Assembly: GCA_023213395.1 (NCBI GenBank)
Contig: CM041465.1
Location: 247,263,741-247,327,740 of the forward strand
Direction: 5' to 3'
DNA length: 64,000 nucleotides
DNA from: Cycas panzhihuaensis
Taxonomy: Eukaryota > Cycadophyta
Positions within the stretch are counted from its first letter, which is position 1. Each line of letters begins with the position of its first letter. The notes beneath the pieces were generated by a model. The model saw nothing but the letters and a program-made list of their open reading frames with translations. It had not been told where the DNA came from and did not search any database. The translations under genes and the position numbers were made by a program. Shown in pieces: positions 8,876-19,851 of the stretch.

Positions 8876-11355
8876 AGGAGGAGACTAGTTCTCTCAGTTC
8901 TGATTTCATCTTCAAGGGAGATCATGTGTGGGTTTTACAAACCCTTGGGGATGACCTTCGCTCTTTGAAGGCGATCCAATGTTTGTCTAAATCTACTATT
9001 GCAGATCAAAGTTTTTTGGAGCATTTTAAAGGTTGGAGCTGGTTATTTTAGATCTGAAATTTTTTTAGATCTCTTTCAAGGGTGCAACACACTGTTTTCT
9101 CATGAAACAATGATTTTTTCCTTAATTTTTTCTTCAAAAAAATTATTTTTTTAAGAAAAAGAGATAGATCTAAGTTATTCAACTAGTTTTTTGACTACAT
9201 ATTAGTTCTTCAAACATTTTCTGAGGTTCACAACTGATTTGCAATCAATTTGCATCAGTTGTCCCTTAGTTCTAAGCTAATTTACTCACGTTTTTTGTGA
9301 TTTTTTCACTAAAAACGGTATTTTTTAGTTGGTTCTTCTTCTAGAACAGGGTGTTGAAGTGTTATGCGGACATTTTAATCTCACTGATAGAGATTACTTG
9401 AAGATTCAGGCACTCTTCTGGCTGAAGACAACATATTGGGCAATTCCAACCCTTAAACCCCATAGTGGTAACACAGAAACACTGGTGCTGCTCTTAGAAT
9501 TGAAGATCTGCTTTACTAAGAAGTGTCAATACTCTTCAGTGGGTCCCACGATCAATTTGCAAAGAGGAAATAACTCCTTAAGAGGCTATACGACCGTTTT
9601 TTCTTCACACGGCCCGTGCGCCCATCTAAACACTCTCTATCTTTGTTCTCTCTCAACAAGCAAGCTTAGCTTGTGAAAATTGAAAGGCATCTCTATCCTG
9701 GGTCTACAGTCCTCCATCTTCAGTTTCGGCTTGATCTGTTCAGCCATTAAAGAATAATCATGCTCTGTGTGATCACGAAGTCGCGTGGGTGGTGGCGCAG
9801 ACCAAAATCTTTTTTTTTTCTTTGAAAAAATTTCATTTTTTAAACTTTAGACATATAACTTTATATCTTTTAGAATATTCTCTAAATAGTCCTTTTTATA
9901 TATTTTAAAATTCTAAAGTTTAATTTTTAAGTGACTTTTAATCACTTTGTTAAGCCAATTTTTAGTTATTTTCAGTAGTTTTAGTTTTTTAACACTCAAT
10001 CTTTTCTGCATTAGTGTTAAAAAGACTAAATTAAGTGATTTCTAGAGTTACTTACATTAAAAAGTGAAAAAGTTTTCATCATTTTAAGCATTTTCTCTAA
10101 AGGCACCTTGCATGGTGACCTAATGCTTAATATTTTATAAGGAAAATTTCACTTTTTTCACTTTTAAAGTCACTTTAAAAAATCAAAATTCTTCATTGGT
10201 ACTTAGTGACCTTTTTTAAATGGTTGTTGTTTAGTCATTTTTCATCATTAAAGGCTAAAATCACTTGTTTTAAAGTGTTTCCTAAGGCTCCTTGCAAGGT
10301 GTCCTTCATACTCGAGTCACAAAAAGATCAAATTTCAGCCTTTGTTTTGGCATTTCAAGCTTTTTTCAACACTTAATTGATGTTGTACAAGTGTTAAGAA
10401 ACTTAGTTGAAGTGATTTTTAAGTGTTTAGTACATTGTAAAAGTGATATTCATCACTAAATCATTTTTCTCTAAGGCACCTTGCATGGTGACCTAATGCC
10501 CTACGTCACAAAAGGGCTCAAGAATACTTTTTCTCAATAAAATCACTTTACGTTTTTTATTGTTGGGACTATTTTAAAGTCCCAACACTTGGTGCTTCAT
10601 GTCCTCATTTCGCAAAGTGGTTTTCTATCTCTTTAAGTTGAGCATTAAAAGGAACCCACTTGTACCTTCATCGCAAGGCATCGCATCCTTTCTTGGGTAC
10701 TTAGCACTCTCTTGATCTTTCAAAGTGCTTATTTCTTTCTCAAAACACATATTGTACTCAATCATTTTACTTGGATTTGCTTAGCACTCTTTCTTAACTA
10801 AAGTGCTCTTGTAAACAACATTTTTTTAAGTGTCATTTTTGATGTACTTAATTGCTTCTTTTTGAAGCCTCACATTGTAAGCTTATTTAAGCATTTTTTC
10901 AAAGGTGCATCATCCAAGTAAAATATATCCTAAGTCCACTTTAATCATTTTAAAAGTGACTTAAAAATCTTGTTGGAGAGGCCTGAAAAAGGTTCAAACC
11001 TTGCCTCTAAAATAACCTTAATCTTGGTGCATTCCCTAGGGGACCAACTGACCTACGGTCAGTGCACGGCAATTCAAGTTGCTTGAGGGAAAGGAGGTTC
11101 GAAAAGGGTGTTATTGGGGCTGTGAATGCTAGGGAAAGCACGGTATGTCCATGCAGATCAACCCTACCCGCCTTGTCCTAGATTTGACTTGGTCAATTGT
11201 TAGATCTCTTCTATAGATCAGGGTTGGACCAACTCTTTTGCCTAGTCCTCCACCCCTCGTCACTCCATTCAGTTGTTGGATCTTCTAGTAAGATTAAGAC
11301 TGTTGGTTTTGTTAGAAGGTGGAACTTAAGCAATGAAAGCACTGAGTTTCCAAGT
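8876..11355 (+). other. I leader, about 2.5 kb, non-coding
   Basis: No long coding frame with recognisable content. It collinearly matches the K leader (40746-43217). It holds a GC-richer block near 9590-9800 and an AT-rich tract (9820-10970) with three copies of a motif like AGGCACCTTGCATGGTGACC at 10101, 10284 and 10473. A hairpin-forming segment at 10977-11008 is followed by a conserved 350 bp running to the gag start position. Open frames inside (such as 9329-9676) show no family features. Confidence 0.8.
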
Positions 11356-13333
11356 CAAGACTCCATCAAATCCTTAAGAGCCTTCTTGCATCATATGCAA
11401 ACAATCAAAGATGAGTAATTTACTCATCAAACACTGGCCAATTAATGAGTACCAATGTTCAAGGTTCTTGTTCTGTCATGCTGTGTCATGCCATGTTGTA
11501 TTCCTTCAACTTCTTTAGTGCCATTATTGGGTCTAGGTTGGCTTCCTGTCTTCTCCTTTAACAACTCCCATAGGTCTTCGTAAGACTGGAAAGTGTTACA
11601 TTACATAGAACTTGCATTTTGCTTTAGTGAATCCGACAAACTATAGCCAACAATTCACAAACATTTTATGAAGTCTGTAATTAAGAAAAAATAAGGAGAA
11701 GTAGAGTTCAAACCACCGCAAGTGTGAGTGTCAGATATCACTTAGTGACCACAAGGTGGATTACATTTAACGAGTACAAATAAAAAGGTTCAAATACCTT
11801 TAAGATACATCATTAAAAGAGGAAGAAGTACATTAAAAATTCCTCATTCCTCTTAAAGAGCTCTAAAAAGAGGACTAAGTACATTAAAACTCCCCTTTAA
11901 AAATACTCTCAAAGTACATTGAAAAATCCTTTTAAATTAGAGTTAAAAGATATACTGTAATGAGGATAAAGTACATGAGAAAATTGTCCTTGAAGTACTC
12001 TTAAATAAAGCCAAGAAATACCCTTAAAAGAAGATAAACTCCTTAAGGTATCATGCCTAAGAAAAAAATATTAAAATCCTCTTAAGGTATTCTTCTATGC
12101 CGCCTTCAAAAAATGCCCTTTTTATGTCGTCAAGAACATCTCTTTAAAGATGATAAATATATGAAGAAAGTCCTCTTGAATTGCCTTTTATGTGTCCTAT
12201 GAGGAAAAAAACTTAAAAAAAAAAAACACTTTTTATCACAAAGAGTATATTCTTTTGAATATACTAACGTATATAAAGTAATGTTTTAAAACATTACAAA
12301 TATGTCTAAAATATTGAGGGTCGCAAGTTGCATTTCTCCGGCAAGCTTCTTCGGGCGGTGGCTCTGGACAACTTTGGCGATGCCTGATAACTGGCGGCGC
12401 TCCGTGTGCGGGTTGTGGCATTCCCTGGCGGCTGACAAAGTAGTGACAAAGGGCGACTCCCTTCATAGGCGGCAACTATCGTTGGACCGGCACCTGCTCC
12501 GTCCTCCTTTCGTCGAGTGGCGCCTCTTGCTCCGTCCTTTCTTCCTGTCAGGTGGCAGCTGGCAGCGGCTAAAGGCTTTGGCGATGGTCATTCGTAGGAC
12601 GTCTGAAGGCGCCTCTGCTACATAGCATATGAGCAATGGCGAGCAGTGGCTCAGACCCCAACATGATGGTAGCGCAACATAGTACTGCAGGCAGAAGAGT
12701 GATTGTGAATGGTAGGGCACCAAAATGATGGTTGGCTGCAGGATGAACGACGGTTGTCCCACACATACAAGAGTGTAGTCCACGGATAGAAGACCTCCGT
12801 TACGGATTCTCCGTAGTGGCAGCTATAATGTCTATCTTGTGACGACTGCTGTGACTAGAAACCTGGTGGAGTACCTAGCTACGGTAGCATTAACAGTTGC
12901 AACTAGGTAATGAATATGCGATAGCTTGAACAGTCACCCCTTTCATAGTGACGGTTTAACGAGAGACAGCAGACAGAGATTTAGCACGCTTCCCTCATGG
13001 ACATGCAACCTTTAATTAGCAGATTTCATACGTCCTCTGCTCTTGTCTCCGTTCTTAGCTAGGGTTTCACACACTATTTTTTTATTTTGATTTGCAGCTA
13101 AGAAGAGCTCAGGTAATATCTAGACAAACTACACTACTCACAGTTTAATATTGGTGACAGTGAGTAACATGAAAAGAGCAAGCTCATTTAGACAGCTTAA
13201 GTCGCTTAGACATGGCAGAAAATAGGGACAAAAATTTGCACTAGATTCCAGCATACAACTGTTAGCAACCTGGGACTCGTGCATGGACAAAATCTCTCAA
13301 ACATAGGGTATCACCTAAGTGTGAAAAACCTAT
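11356..13333 (-). other. D leader, non-coding
   Basis: 11560-12240 is an AT-rich stretch with many short repeats of the AAGTACATTAAAA / CCTCTTAAAG type. 12300-12850 is markedly GC-rich, and 12850-13333 is mixed sequence leading to the primer site. The order (AT-rich tract toward gag, GC-rich block toward the LTR) is the same as in the leaders of C and L. Open frames in the GC block exist on both strands and are judged chance. Confidence 0.6.
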
Positions 13334-13345
13334 GCTCTGATACCA
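13334..13345 (-). other. D primer binding site
   Basis: The plus strand reads GCTCTGATACCA, that is TGGTATCAGAGC on the minus strand, adjacent to the LTR end. An exact match to the initiator-Met primer site. Confidence 0.88.
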
Positions 13346-13767
13346 TGTAGGAATGAGTGGATAAGAGGAGGAGACATGTCATAAAGCACATGTGAGAAAA
13401 CCCCAAGAGATGACAATACGACAAATGACTCACAACTCTCCAAATCTCATTCTTTTGATTCTATCAAAATCATAATAGAGTACACAATATTTATAGATGA
13501 CATATGTACTATAGATAGGAATTAGTTTTAACCATATTATAATGGTTCATTAACTATTCCCTCAAAATATGGTAGGCTATCAACTACCACATTAAATGTT
13601 TCAACCATCTTTGTCTCCTACTAACCAACTCATTTATGACTTTGACTAAGAATATTCAACATAGAATATTCTCTCACTTAGAATATTCCATGTGAGGAAA
13701 TATTCTAATTACATGAAATGAAATGAACTTAAATGACCATGTAATGGGAATGTACATTATTCCAACA
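13346..13767 (-). repeat. D 5' LTR
   Basis: On the minus strand it starts TGTTGGAATAATGTAC and ends CATTCCTACA next to the primer site; 422 bp. No second copy occurs in the window. It contains several AGAATATTC-like inverted motifs near 13650-13710. The sequence differs from both the long and short lineages. Confidence 0.82.
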
Positions 13768-14590
13768 GTTGTTGTTGTGGTTGTTGTAAGTCATGTTGAT
13801 GTTTTCTGCAATCAGGCTGAATGTGTCAAACTTTGCTACAATAATGACAGATGACGGTTTTTGATTTTGCACTAAGACTGTCAAATTTTTTCAGAAAATT
13901 CTGCTTGGGCTGGAATTATTGCTTAGATTTAAACTTGGTTGAGAAAGCATCTAATGCACTTGCCTCATATTGCCGCGAATAAATTTCTTCTTCTTGCAGC
14001 AAGAAACATTCTAACTCATTGAAAGTTAGAATTGACAAAGTACCATTTCGTGAAATGTCATAAATAAAACTATTATATTCTTTCGGTAAAGCATGAATTG
14101 TCGCAGTAAGCAAGTCTTCATTTGTGACTGGTTTACCAAGCGCTGTCAGTTGATTATTGATGGCCTTAATTGAAGATAAATAGGCTGCCATTAGAGCAAC
14201 ATACTTCAGACTGAATAATTTTGCTTTATACATGACAATTCTTGCATTATCTTTTCGTTCATACAAAGAAACAATTATGTCCCAAGCAATTTTAAAAGTT
14301 GAAGCAAATTCAATATTCTGATCAACATTATCACTGACTGATAGATGAATAAAGGCGAGTGCAACTTCATCCTTAGCTTTGAAAGTATCTAATGCAACAG
14401 GATCGACTGGAATCAAATTTTGAGGATTAGCAGGATCAGGAGTTGGCTCAGGTTTGGCGATTTCGCCTGATACATAACCTCACAGCTCATTCATAATCAA
14501 CAAATTTTTTGCTTGCTTCTTTCAAGTAAGATAGTTTTCAACACCTGTTAACTTAATGGTATTTGCATTTAGCATCTGAGTCGCGATCTT
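13768..14590 (-). pseudogene. C gag with CCHC knuckle
   Basis: A minus-strand capsid/nucleocapsid gene of the copia gag type. It opens with MLNANTIKLTG near 14575, followed by LLIMNEL, KDEVALAFIHL near 14350, LYERKDNARIVMYKAKL near 14240, LTATIHALPKEYN and LECFLLQEEEIYS near 13990. The knuckle reads CHYC...HIQPDC near 13860 with a stop between its halves. Two more stops lie near the start (14465-14520). The central 166 residues (14416-13916) are open. The sequence then becomes Gln-rich and is cut at 13768 by D. It is clearly related to the gags of J, K and L but more diverged than they are from each other. Confidence 0.88.
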
Positions 14591-15108
14591 GATTACAGTA
14601 CCAGATGAAACTTGGAAACTTTTGAGTTGACGCCGCTTAAGTTCCACTCAATATCCAACAATGATTAGTACGAGACTGAAAAATTATGGACGGAATGGAG
14701 GGCTTGGCTTGCAAGTTGTCCAACCTGATAGCAGGATCAATGTTAGCCAAGTTATTGACACTTTGAGGCAGAGTATAAACTCTTTTCGAGCCTCCCCACT
14801 TAAATGTTTTAATGATTAAAAGTGGATTGATTTAGTGCTGAAAATGTGAGCTTGTAGGCCTTGTTTGCTGCTGAAAACTTCGTCAAAAAAAGACTTCAAG
14901 ATACAATGTAGTTGCGGTTAATGTCAGATAATGCAACTAAGTACACACAGTGATCTCATGAAGAGATAAATAGCAGCTAAACACCACAAATTTAATGTTT
15001 TAAACATGCCAATAATAAAGCAAGTCCACCATGAACACCTGGGATCGAAAAATGATCCCTACGCACCAAAAACTTTTGAAGCTTTTATTGATCTTTGTCC
15101 CTGTTGTT
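14591..15108 (-). other. C leader, part 1
   Basis: Gag-proximal leader. CCGCTTAAGTTCCACTC near 14632 matches the segment just upstream of gag in L and J. The rest shows no coding content. J begins at 15109 after TTGTT (15104-15108). Confidence 0.7.
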
Positions 15109-15679
15109 TGTGGAAAATGGGCATTAGGCCACATTAGTCCCAAGATCATAAGTACAAACATAATACTGCAAATGCATGAAAGCATGAAAGCATAAATGAC
15201 ACAAAGAGAAATAGGAGCAAGAGAAAATGATACCCAATATGTGGAGTTGGAATTGGTCCAACCTCCCAAGAAAAGCAGTTTGATTAGCAAGCGATAGCAC
15301 AACAATCTGACTCAACTCTCCTTGTGGGACAATGAGGAGAGGTCTCATTATATAGAGTGAAATGAGAGACCTAAGGCCTTGGATGTTTGACAAGTGTCAA
15401 ACATCCAAGATATGACTTGGATCATGAGCAAAAGTGCTTGGATCCTCACCTAAGGCCTTGGATGTTTGACAAGTGTCAAACATCCAAGATATCACTTGGA
15501 TCACTCAAAAAAAGTGCATGAGGGTCCATTGACCCTTTAGTGACAACGTTGTGTCACTAGAAAGAATGTGGGTGTGCACTTTATCACTTAAGTGATAAGT
15601 CACCCCTAAAGTATAAAGTGCATATATTACATGAAAAATAAAGGTACATTCACTTAACATTTAAACATAAGGTTTAGCA
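15109..15679 (-). repeat. J 3' LTR
   Basis: The plus strand reads TGTGGAAAATGG to TTTAGCA. It contains a tandem duplication of a 79-bp unit (15371 and 15450), each unit holding one copy of the long palindrome, plus TTATCACTTAAGTGATAA near 15581. The outer U3 end is TGCTAAACC rather than TGTTAAACC. Confidence 0.94.
15371..15528 (-). repeat. 79-bp tandem duplication in J 3' LTR
   Basis: Two adjacent copies beginning CTAAGGCCTTGGATG, each with palindrome arms CTTGGATGTTTGACA and the complement separated by 2 bases. The same duplication, with 81-bp period, is in the other LTR (21596-21757), so it predates this insertion. Confidence 0.9.
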
Positions 15680-17298
15680 CCCCCTTCATTTACAATGTTA
15701 AGTCGGACACCGAGACCATCTCTAAATTTTACAAATTTGTCTCTACCAAGTGGCTTGGTAAAGATATCTGCCGTCTGTTGCTCTGTTGGTCGATATTGAA
15801 GTGTGATCTCACCACTTGTGTACATGCTCCACGATGAAATGGTGGTGAACTTCAATATGCTTGGTCCGTCGTGGAAAAGCGATTCTTAGTTAGCTTGAGG
15901 ACACTCGATTGTCACAATGAAGGTCGATCATTGCTTTGTTGAAATCCAAGCTCACCAAGAATCGTCGAGCGGATAGCCTCACAAGAGCTACTGACTTTGT
16001 ATTACCTCGATGGAGGACAAGGTAACATTTGGTTGCTTCTTGCAACTCCATGAAACATTCTTGAACCAAGGGTAAAAGCAAGAACGAGGTAGATTTCCGC
16101 TATCACGGCATCACCTTGTCGAATCAGAGAACCCTTCCAAAGTGAAGCCCTCCTTATGTACATACTCAAGTCCAAGCTACAATGTTCCTTTGATATACTT
16201 GAGTATGCGTTTTGCTGCATTCCAGTGTATCTGATTGGGTTGAGACATATAACGAGCAAATCCCAGCTGCAAATGAAATGTCCGGGCGAGTGTTGGTGAG
16301 ATATATCAAGCTACCAATCAGCTGTCGATAGAGAGTGGGATCTGTGGTTCGACTTCCTCATTGAGAGAAAGCTTGGTGCCGCTTCTCCATGGGTGTAAGT
16401 GACTGTCTTGCAGTCGTGCATCCTGAATCTCTGCAAGATGTCCCAAGAATATTTTGCTTGGGAAATGAAGATATAGCTTTGGCTCGCCATACCTCAAAGC
16501 CTAGAAAGTAATGGAGAAGTCCAAGATCAGTCATCTCAAAACTTCTCTTCAAATCATCTTGGAGAACATTGGTGAGCTTAGTGTCATCACCCGTGATCAC
16601 TAAGTCATCTACATACAAGGCAATATAAATGACATGGTGATGTTCATGTTTGATGTATAAGTTTGGATCAGATGTGGATCGATGAAACCTATGTCTCAAA
16701 AAGTATTCATCGATTTTTGCGTACCATGCCCTAGGAGCTTGTTTCAAGCCATACAAAGCCTTCTTGAGGCGACATACTAAATGCTCCTTGCCTTGTTCCT
16801 TGTAACCAGGAGGTTGCTCCAAGTATACCTCCTCTTGAAGATCGCCGTTGAGGAAGGCGCTCTTCACGTCCATCTGATATATGGGCCATTTGCATTGTGC
16901 AGCTAAGGCCAAGAGAAGTCTGATGGTGTTCATGTTTTGCTCACAGCAAAGGTCTCCTCGTAATCAATTCCTTCTATTTGTTTAAACCCCTTTGCTACAA
17001 GTCTTGCTTTCTATCGCTTGAGTGTCCCATCAGAATGGAATTTGGTCTTGTAGACCCATTTACAATGATTACTGTTTGTGTGGAGGCAATTCGACCAAGT
17101 CCCAAGTACCATTCTTGTGAATGGATTGGATCTCCTCATCCATGGCGACTTTCCAACTATCACTTTGTGAAGCCTCTGCAAAGGTAGTAGGCTCATCAAT
17201 AGAAAGCACTTGACCATAAGTGCAAAGTTTGTTTGTCTTGATACTTTGATGGACATTTCCTTCAATGATATGACCATCCCACTGCTTGAGTGTACCAC
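15680..17298 (-). pseudogene. J RT and RNase H
   Basis: Minus strand. RT pieces: CKWVYKTKFHSDGTLKR near 17050 and NTIRLLLALAAQCKW near 16925. A 191-residue open stretch (16933-16358) holds DVKSAFLNGDLQEEVYLEQ, LYGLKQAPRAWYAKIDEYF, the intact YVDD at 16604-16615 and LGLLHYFLGFEVW. After EVW the frame shifts, so the shared stop seen in H, K and L at this point is not present here. RNase H remnants follow (ISKEHCSLD near 16180, YRPTEQQTADIFTKPLGRDK near 15780). At least four frameshifts separate the pieces. Confidence 0.92.
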
Positions 17299-18560
17299 TT
17301 AGGTAACTTCGTAATGATCGGCATGAACCTCAATATCTTGGTCTAAGAGTAGGAGTAGGAGAAGATGAAGTGGGAGGTTCAAGTGGCGGGGATGGAGATG
17401 AAGTAGATGGTACAGAAGGTGCGGATGAAGAACATGGTATGTAAGATTGAGGGAAGGGAAGTCCTCAACAATCTTTTCCCTTTGTCAATGGGGGGTTGGA
17501 TTGATGCCATATCCAACTCTTTTTGATCATCCTCGACAAAGATTACATCTCTTGAGAGATGCATTTTTCTCCCAATGGATCATACAACTTGTAGGCTTTG
17601 CTATGGAGTGCATATCCTACAAAGATGCATTTAAGGCTATGTTTGTCCAACTTTGTTCTTTGTTGATCTGGTATGTGCATATCGCGATGCAAGATGTTCT
17701 CAAATGGGCGATAGTTGGCTTCTTTCCAGACCATGCCTCCTCAGGTGTGATATTGGTGACTGTTGTTGTAGGACTTCGATTGGCCACATAGGCAGTTGTT
17801 TGAAATGTTTCATTGATAAGCTCTTGGGAGCCCTTTTGCATGCATCATTATTCTGGCTTTATTAGCCAAAGTTCTATTCATCCTCTCGGAGGCTCCATTT
17901 CTTTGAGGAGTATGAGGAGTTGTGAGTTGTCTCCAATTCCATTATCCTTGCAAAATTGGTTGAATTCATTTGAAGTGAATTCACCTCCATTATCGACCTT
18001 AATGTGCCAATTGAGTAGCAGATTCATTTCTACTTCCGCCTTGAACTCTTTGAACTTGGAGAAGGCTTCTGATTTAAGCTTTAGGAAGTAGACCCAGACT
18101 TTGTGAGAGAAGTCATCAATAAAAGATATGTAGTACCTTTGCTCCTCCAAAGGGTGGGTGGACATGGGTCCACACAAGTCTGAGTGAACTAATTGCAAAG
18201 GATAAGATGCACGCCATGCTTTGCCTTTAGGAAAAGGCAGCCGATGTTGTGTCCCCATTATGCAAGCTTAGCAAAGACATTTTGAACCATACATCTTTGG
18301 AAGCCCATACACTATGCGTTTGTATGTCATCTGCTTCAGATTGTCTAGGCTTAAATGTCCTAGACGTTGATGCCATAACTGAATTTTTGACAAAGATGTG
18401 GAACCAGAGTAAGCAGATTCAAGAGTGATATTATTGGCATCCAACTTGTAAAGACCTTGATCCTCGTGGGCTACAACTACAATCTGATCATCTTTGTCAC
18501 GAATGATACATTTCCCATTTTTAAATAGTACGCTCAAGTGTTGCTTGTTCATCGGCTAAC
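17299..18560 (-). pseudogene. J integrase
   Basis: Minus strand. The pre-integrase zinc region has LWHQRLGHLSLDNLKQ near 18380 and Cys residues in SKCLC near 18275. The catalytic core follows: first Asp in LVHSDLCGPM near 18200, FIDDFSHKVWVYFLK, and second Asp in VDNGGEFTSNEF near 17990. The Glu-bearing ASERMNRT segment lies near 17880 after a frameshift. The C-terminal part (TPEEAWSGKKPTIAHLRT near 17735) is in yet another frame. All three catalytic acidic residues can be found, but never in one open frame. Confidence 0.9.
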
Positions 18561-19180
18561 AGGATAGCGATTCTTCTCCATAGAAGGAATGAAGTAGGCA
18601 TCCTTTGTTGGGAAATGATGAGGAAGGATTTTGAGGAGAATGAAAAGGAGCTATGGTGCCTATTCACGAAATTTCAAGCGATTCAACATTTCCAAAGGTT
18701 CTTGATTGACCTTTACCTTCCTTGATGTTGCAAAGGAGTTCTTCACTCCTGTCATATGTCGAAGCTCGGAATCGACAATCCAAGTGTTGTCAATGTTGCT
18801 TGATTGGTATGCACAAAGTAGTTTGTCATCATTGGCAAAGATTAGAATGGCGTTGGTAGCCACTTCTTTGACCCCCCCCTCCTCTTGGACCTCCTCGATA
18901 GGCACCTCGATTTGGTCGAGGGATTCTATTCTTGATTTGTTGTTAGAATCTTTGTTGAAATTGTTGTCGTGGTCTTTGTTGTCTTTGACCACATGTGCTC
19001 TTTGTCTTTGACACAGTGGTGATCTTTGTCTTTGACCTTGTGGCTGCTGCTGTCTTTGAAAATCTGCTTGCTTCTTTACTTTCGGGTGCAATGTGGCGGG
19101 AATGCCACAATAGTGGCAAACGACATTGGACTTGGAAGATCCAATGTTCATATTTCCAAACTGCTTTGTGAATGCAGTGT
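18561..19180 (-). pseudogene. J nucleocapsid and protease region
   Basis: Minus-strand open stretch 19274-18660. The knuckle begins CHYCGIP near 19110, but a frame slip replaces its His and last Cys (ATLHPKVKK). A Gln/Arg/Asn-rich basic stretch follows. The protease active-site region reads WIVDSELRHMTG near 18780, where D-S-G-A is expected, so the catalytic loop is altered. Much of the 204-residue stretch would be translated normally apart from the slipped knuckle. Confidence 0.85.
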
Positions 19181-19851
19181 TGGATTTTTGAGTTGTCTTT
19201 GCCCTTTCTGTGAAAGCACCTGTTGTCGATGGTTCTTCATTATCCTTAGCATAAATTTGTTCTTCTTGAAGCAATAAGCTTTCAAGTTGATTGGTATCAT
19301 CCCCTTAGTGAACCATCTCGTGTAGTTGATGATATAAAGCCATTTTAGTCCTTTGGTAATGCTTTTGTGATGGAGGCTAAGATGTCATCTCGTGTGGGTG
19401 GACTACCTAAAGTAGTTAATTCATTACAAACCTCCTTAACAGAGGACATGAATGCCGACATTGGCCTTACAAATTTGATGGAGTACAATTTAGCTTTTAT
19501 CATCAAAATGCGAGCTTCATCTCGCCTTTCATACAAAGAGGACAAGGTGTCCCATGCTTCTTTAGAAGATAGTGCAGAAGAAATATTTTGGTCTACATTT
19601 ATGTCCACAACCATACGAATGAATGCCAAAGCAATTTCGTCTTTGGCCTCCCATGCAGCAACAAGTCCAACATCGATAGGTGCAGGTTGATTATTATTAA
19701 CCACAAGTGTAGGATTGGGGATTCTTCCAGAAACATATCCCCAGAACTCATTCATTATCAAGAGATTTTTTGTGATTCTTTTCCATTCTTGATAATTTGA
19801 TTGCCCCGTTAGCCTTATGGTACAAGCATTAAGCATATGTATGGCAGCCAT
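19181..19851 (-). pseudogene. J gag
   Basis: Minus strand, starting with MAAIHMLNACTIRLTGQ at 19851, the same start context as K (43218) and L (54663). An open stretch of 168 residues covers the capsid-like region: WKRITKNLLIMNEFWGYVSG, WEAKDEIALAFI, EAWDTLSSLYERRDEARIL, ALPKD. The frame breaks at 19345 and resumes near 19274 with LLQEEQIYAKDNEEPS. It is less damaged than C and would probably make a truncated capsid-like protein if expressed. Confidence 0.92.

Larger units (their letters stand above)
8319..11355 (+). mobile_element. Element I: long-lineage copia, 5' LTR and leader only
   Basis: A plus-strand element of the H/K lineage inserted in E after ATTTA (8314-8318). It keeps its 5' LTR, primer site and about 2.5 kb of leader. 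Homology to K continues to the base before K's leader gives way to gag (ACTGAGTTTCCAAGT, ending 11355) and then stops dead. No gag, pol or 3' LTR follows, so the element was cut by a deletion. Confidence 0.88.
11356..13767 (-). mobile_element. Element D: LTR element, 5' LTR and leader only
   Basis: Minus-strand element with a 422-bp 5' LTR (13346-13767), primer site and a leader of up to 2 kb. It is inserted in the Gln-rich region of C's gag. The body and 3' LTR are gone. The exact left limit is unknown: 11356-11560 matches nothing else here and could be D leader or filler at the deletion joint. Confidence 0.72.

Noticed and set aside
9329-9676. 115-residue open frame in I's leader
   Set aside because: The matching region of K is not open in the same way, so it is not conserved as protein.
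12302-12783. Overlapping open frames of about 100 residues on both strands in a GC-rich block
   Set aside because: GC-rich sequence has few stops in any frame; there are no motifs, and the block lies in the leader of D.
15371-15528. CRISPR-like pattern: short palindromic repeat occurring twice at even spacing
   Set aside because: Only two copies, a tandem duplication inside an LTR in a plant context. No array and no cas genes.
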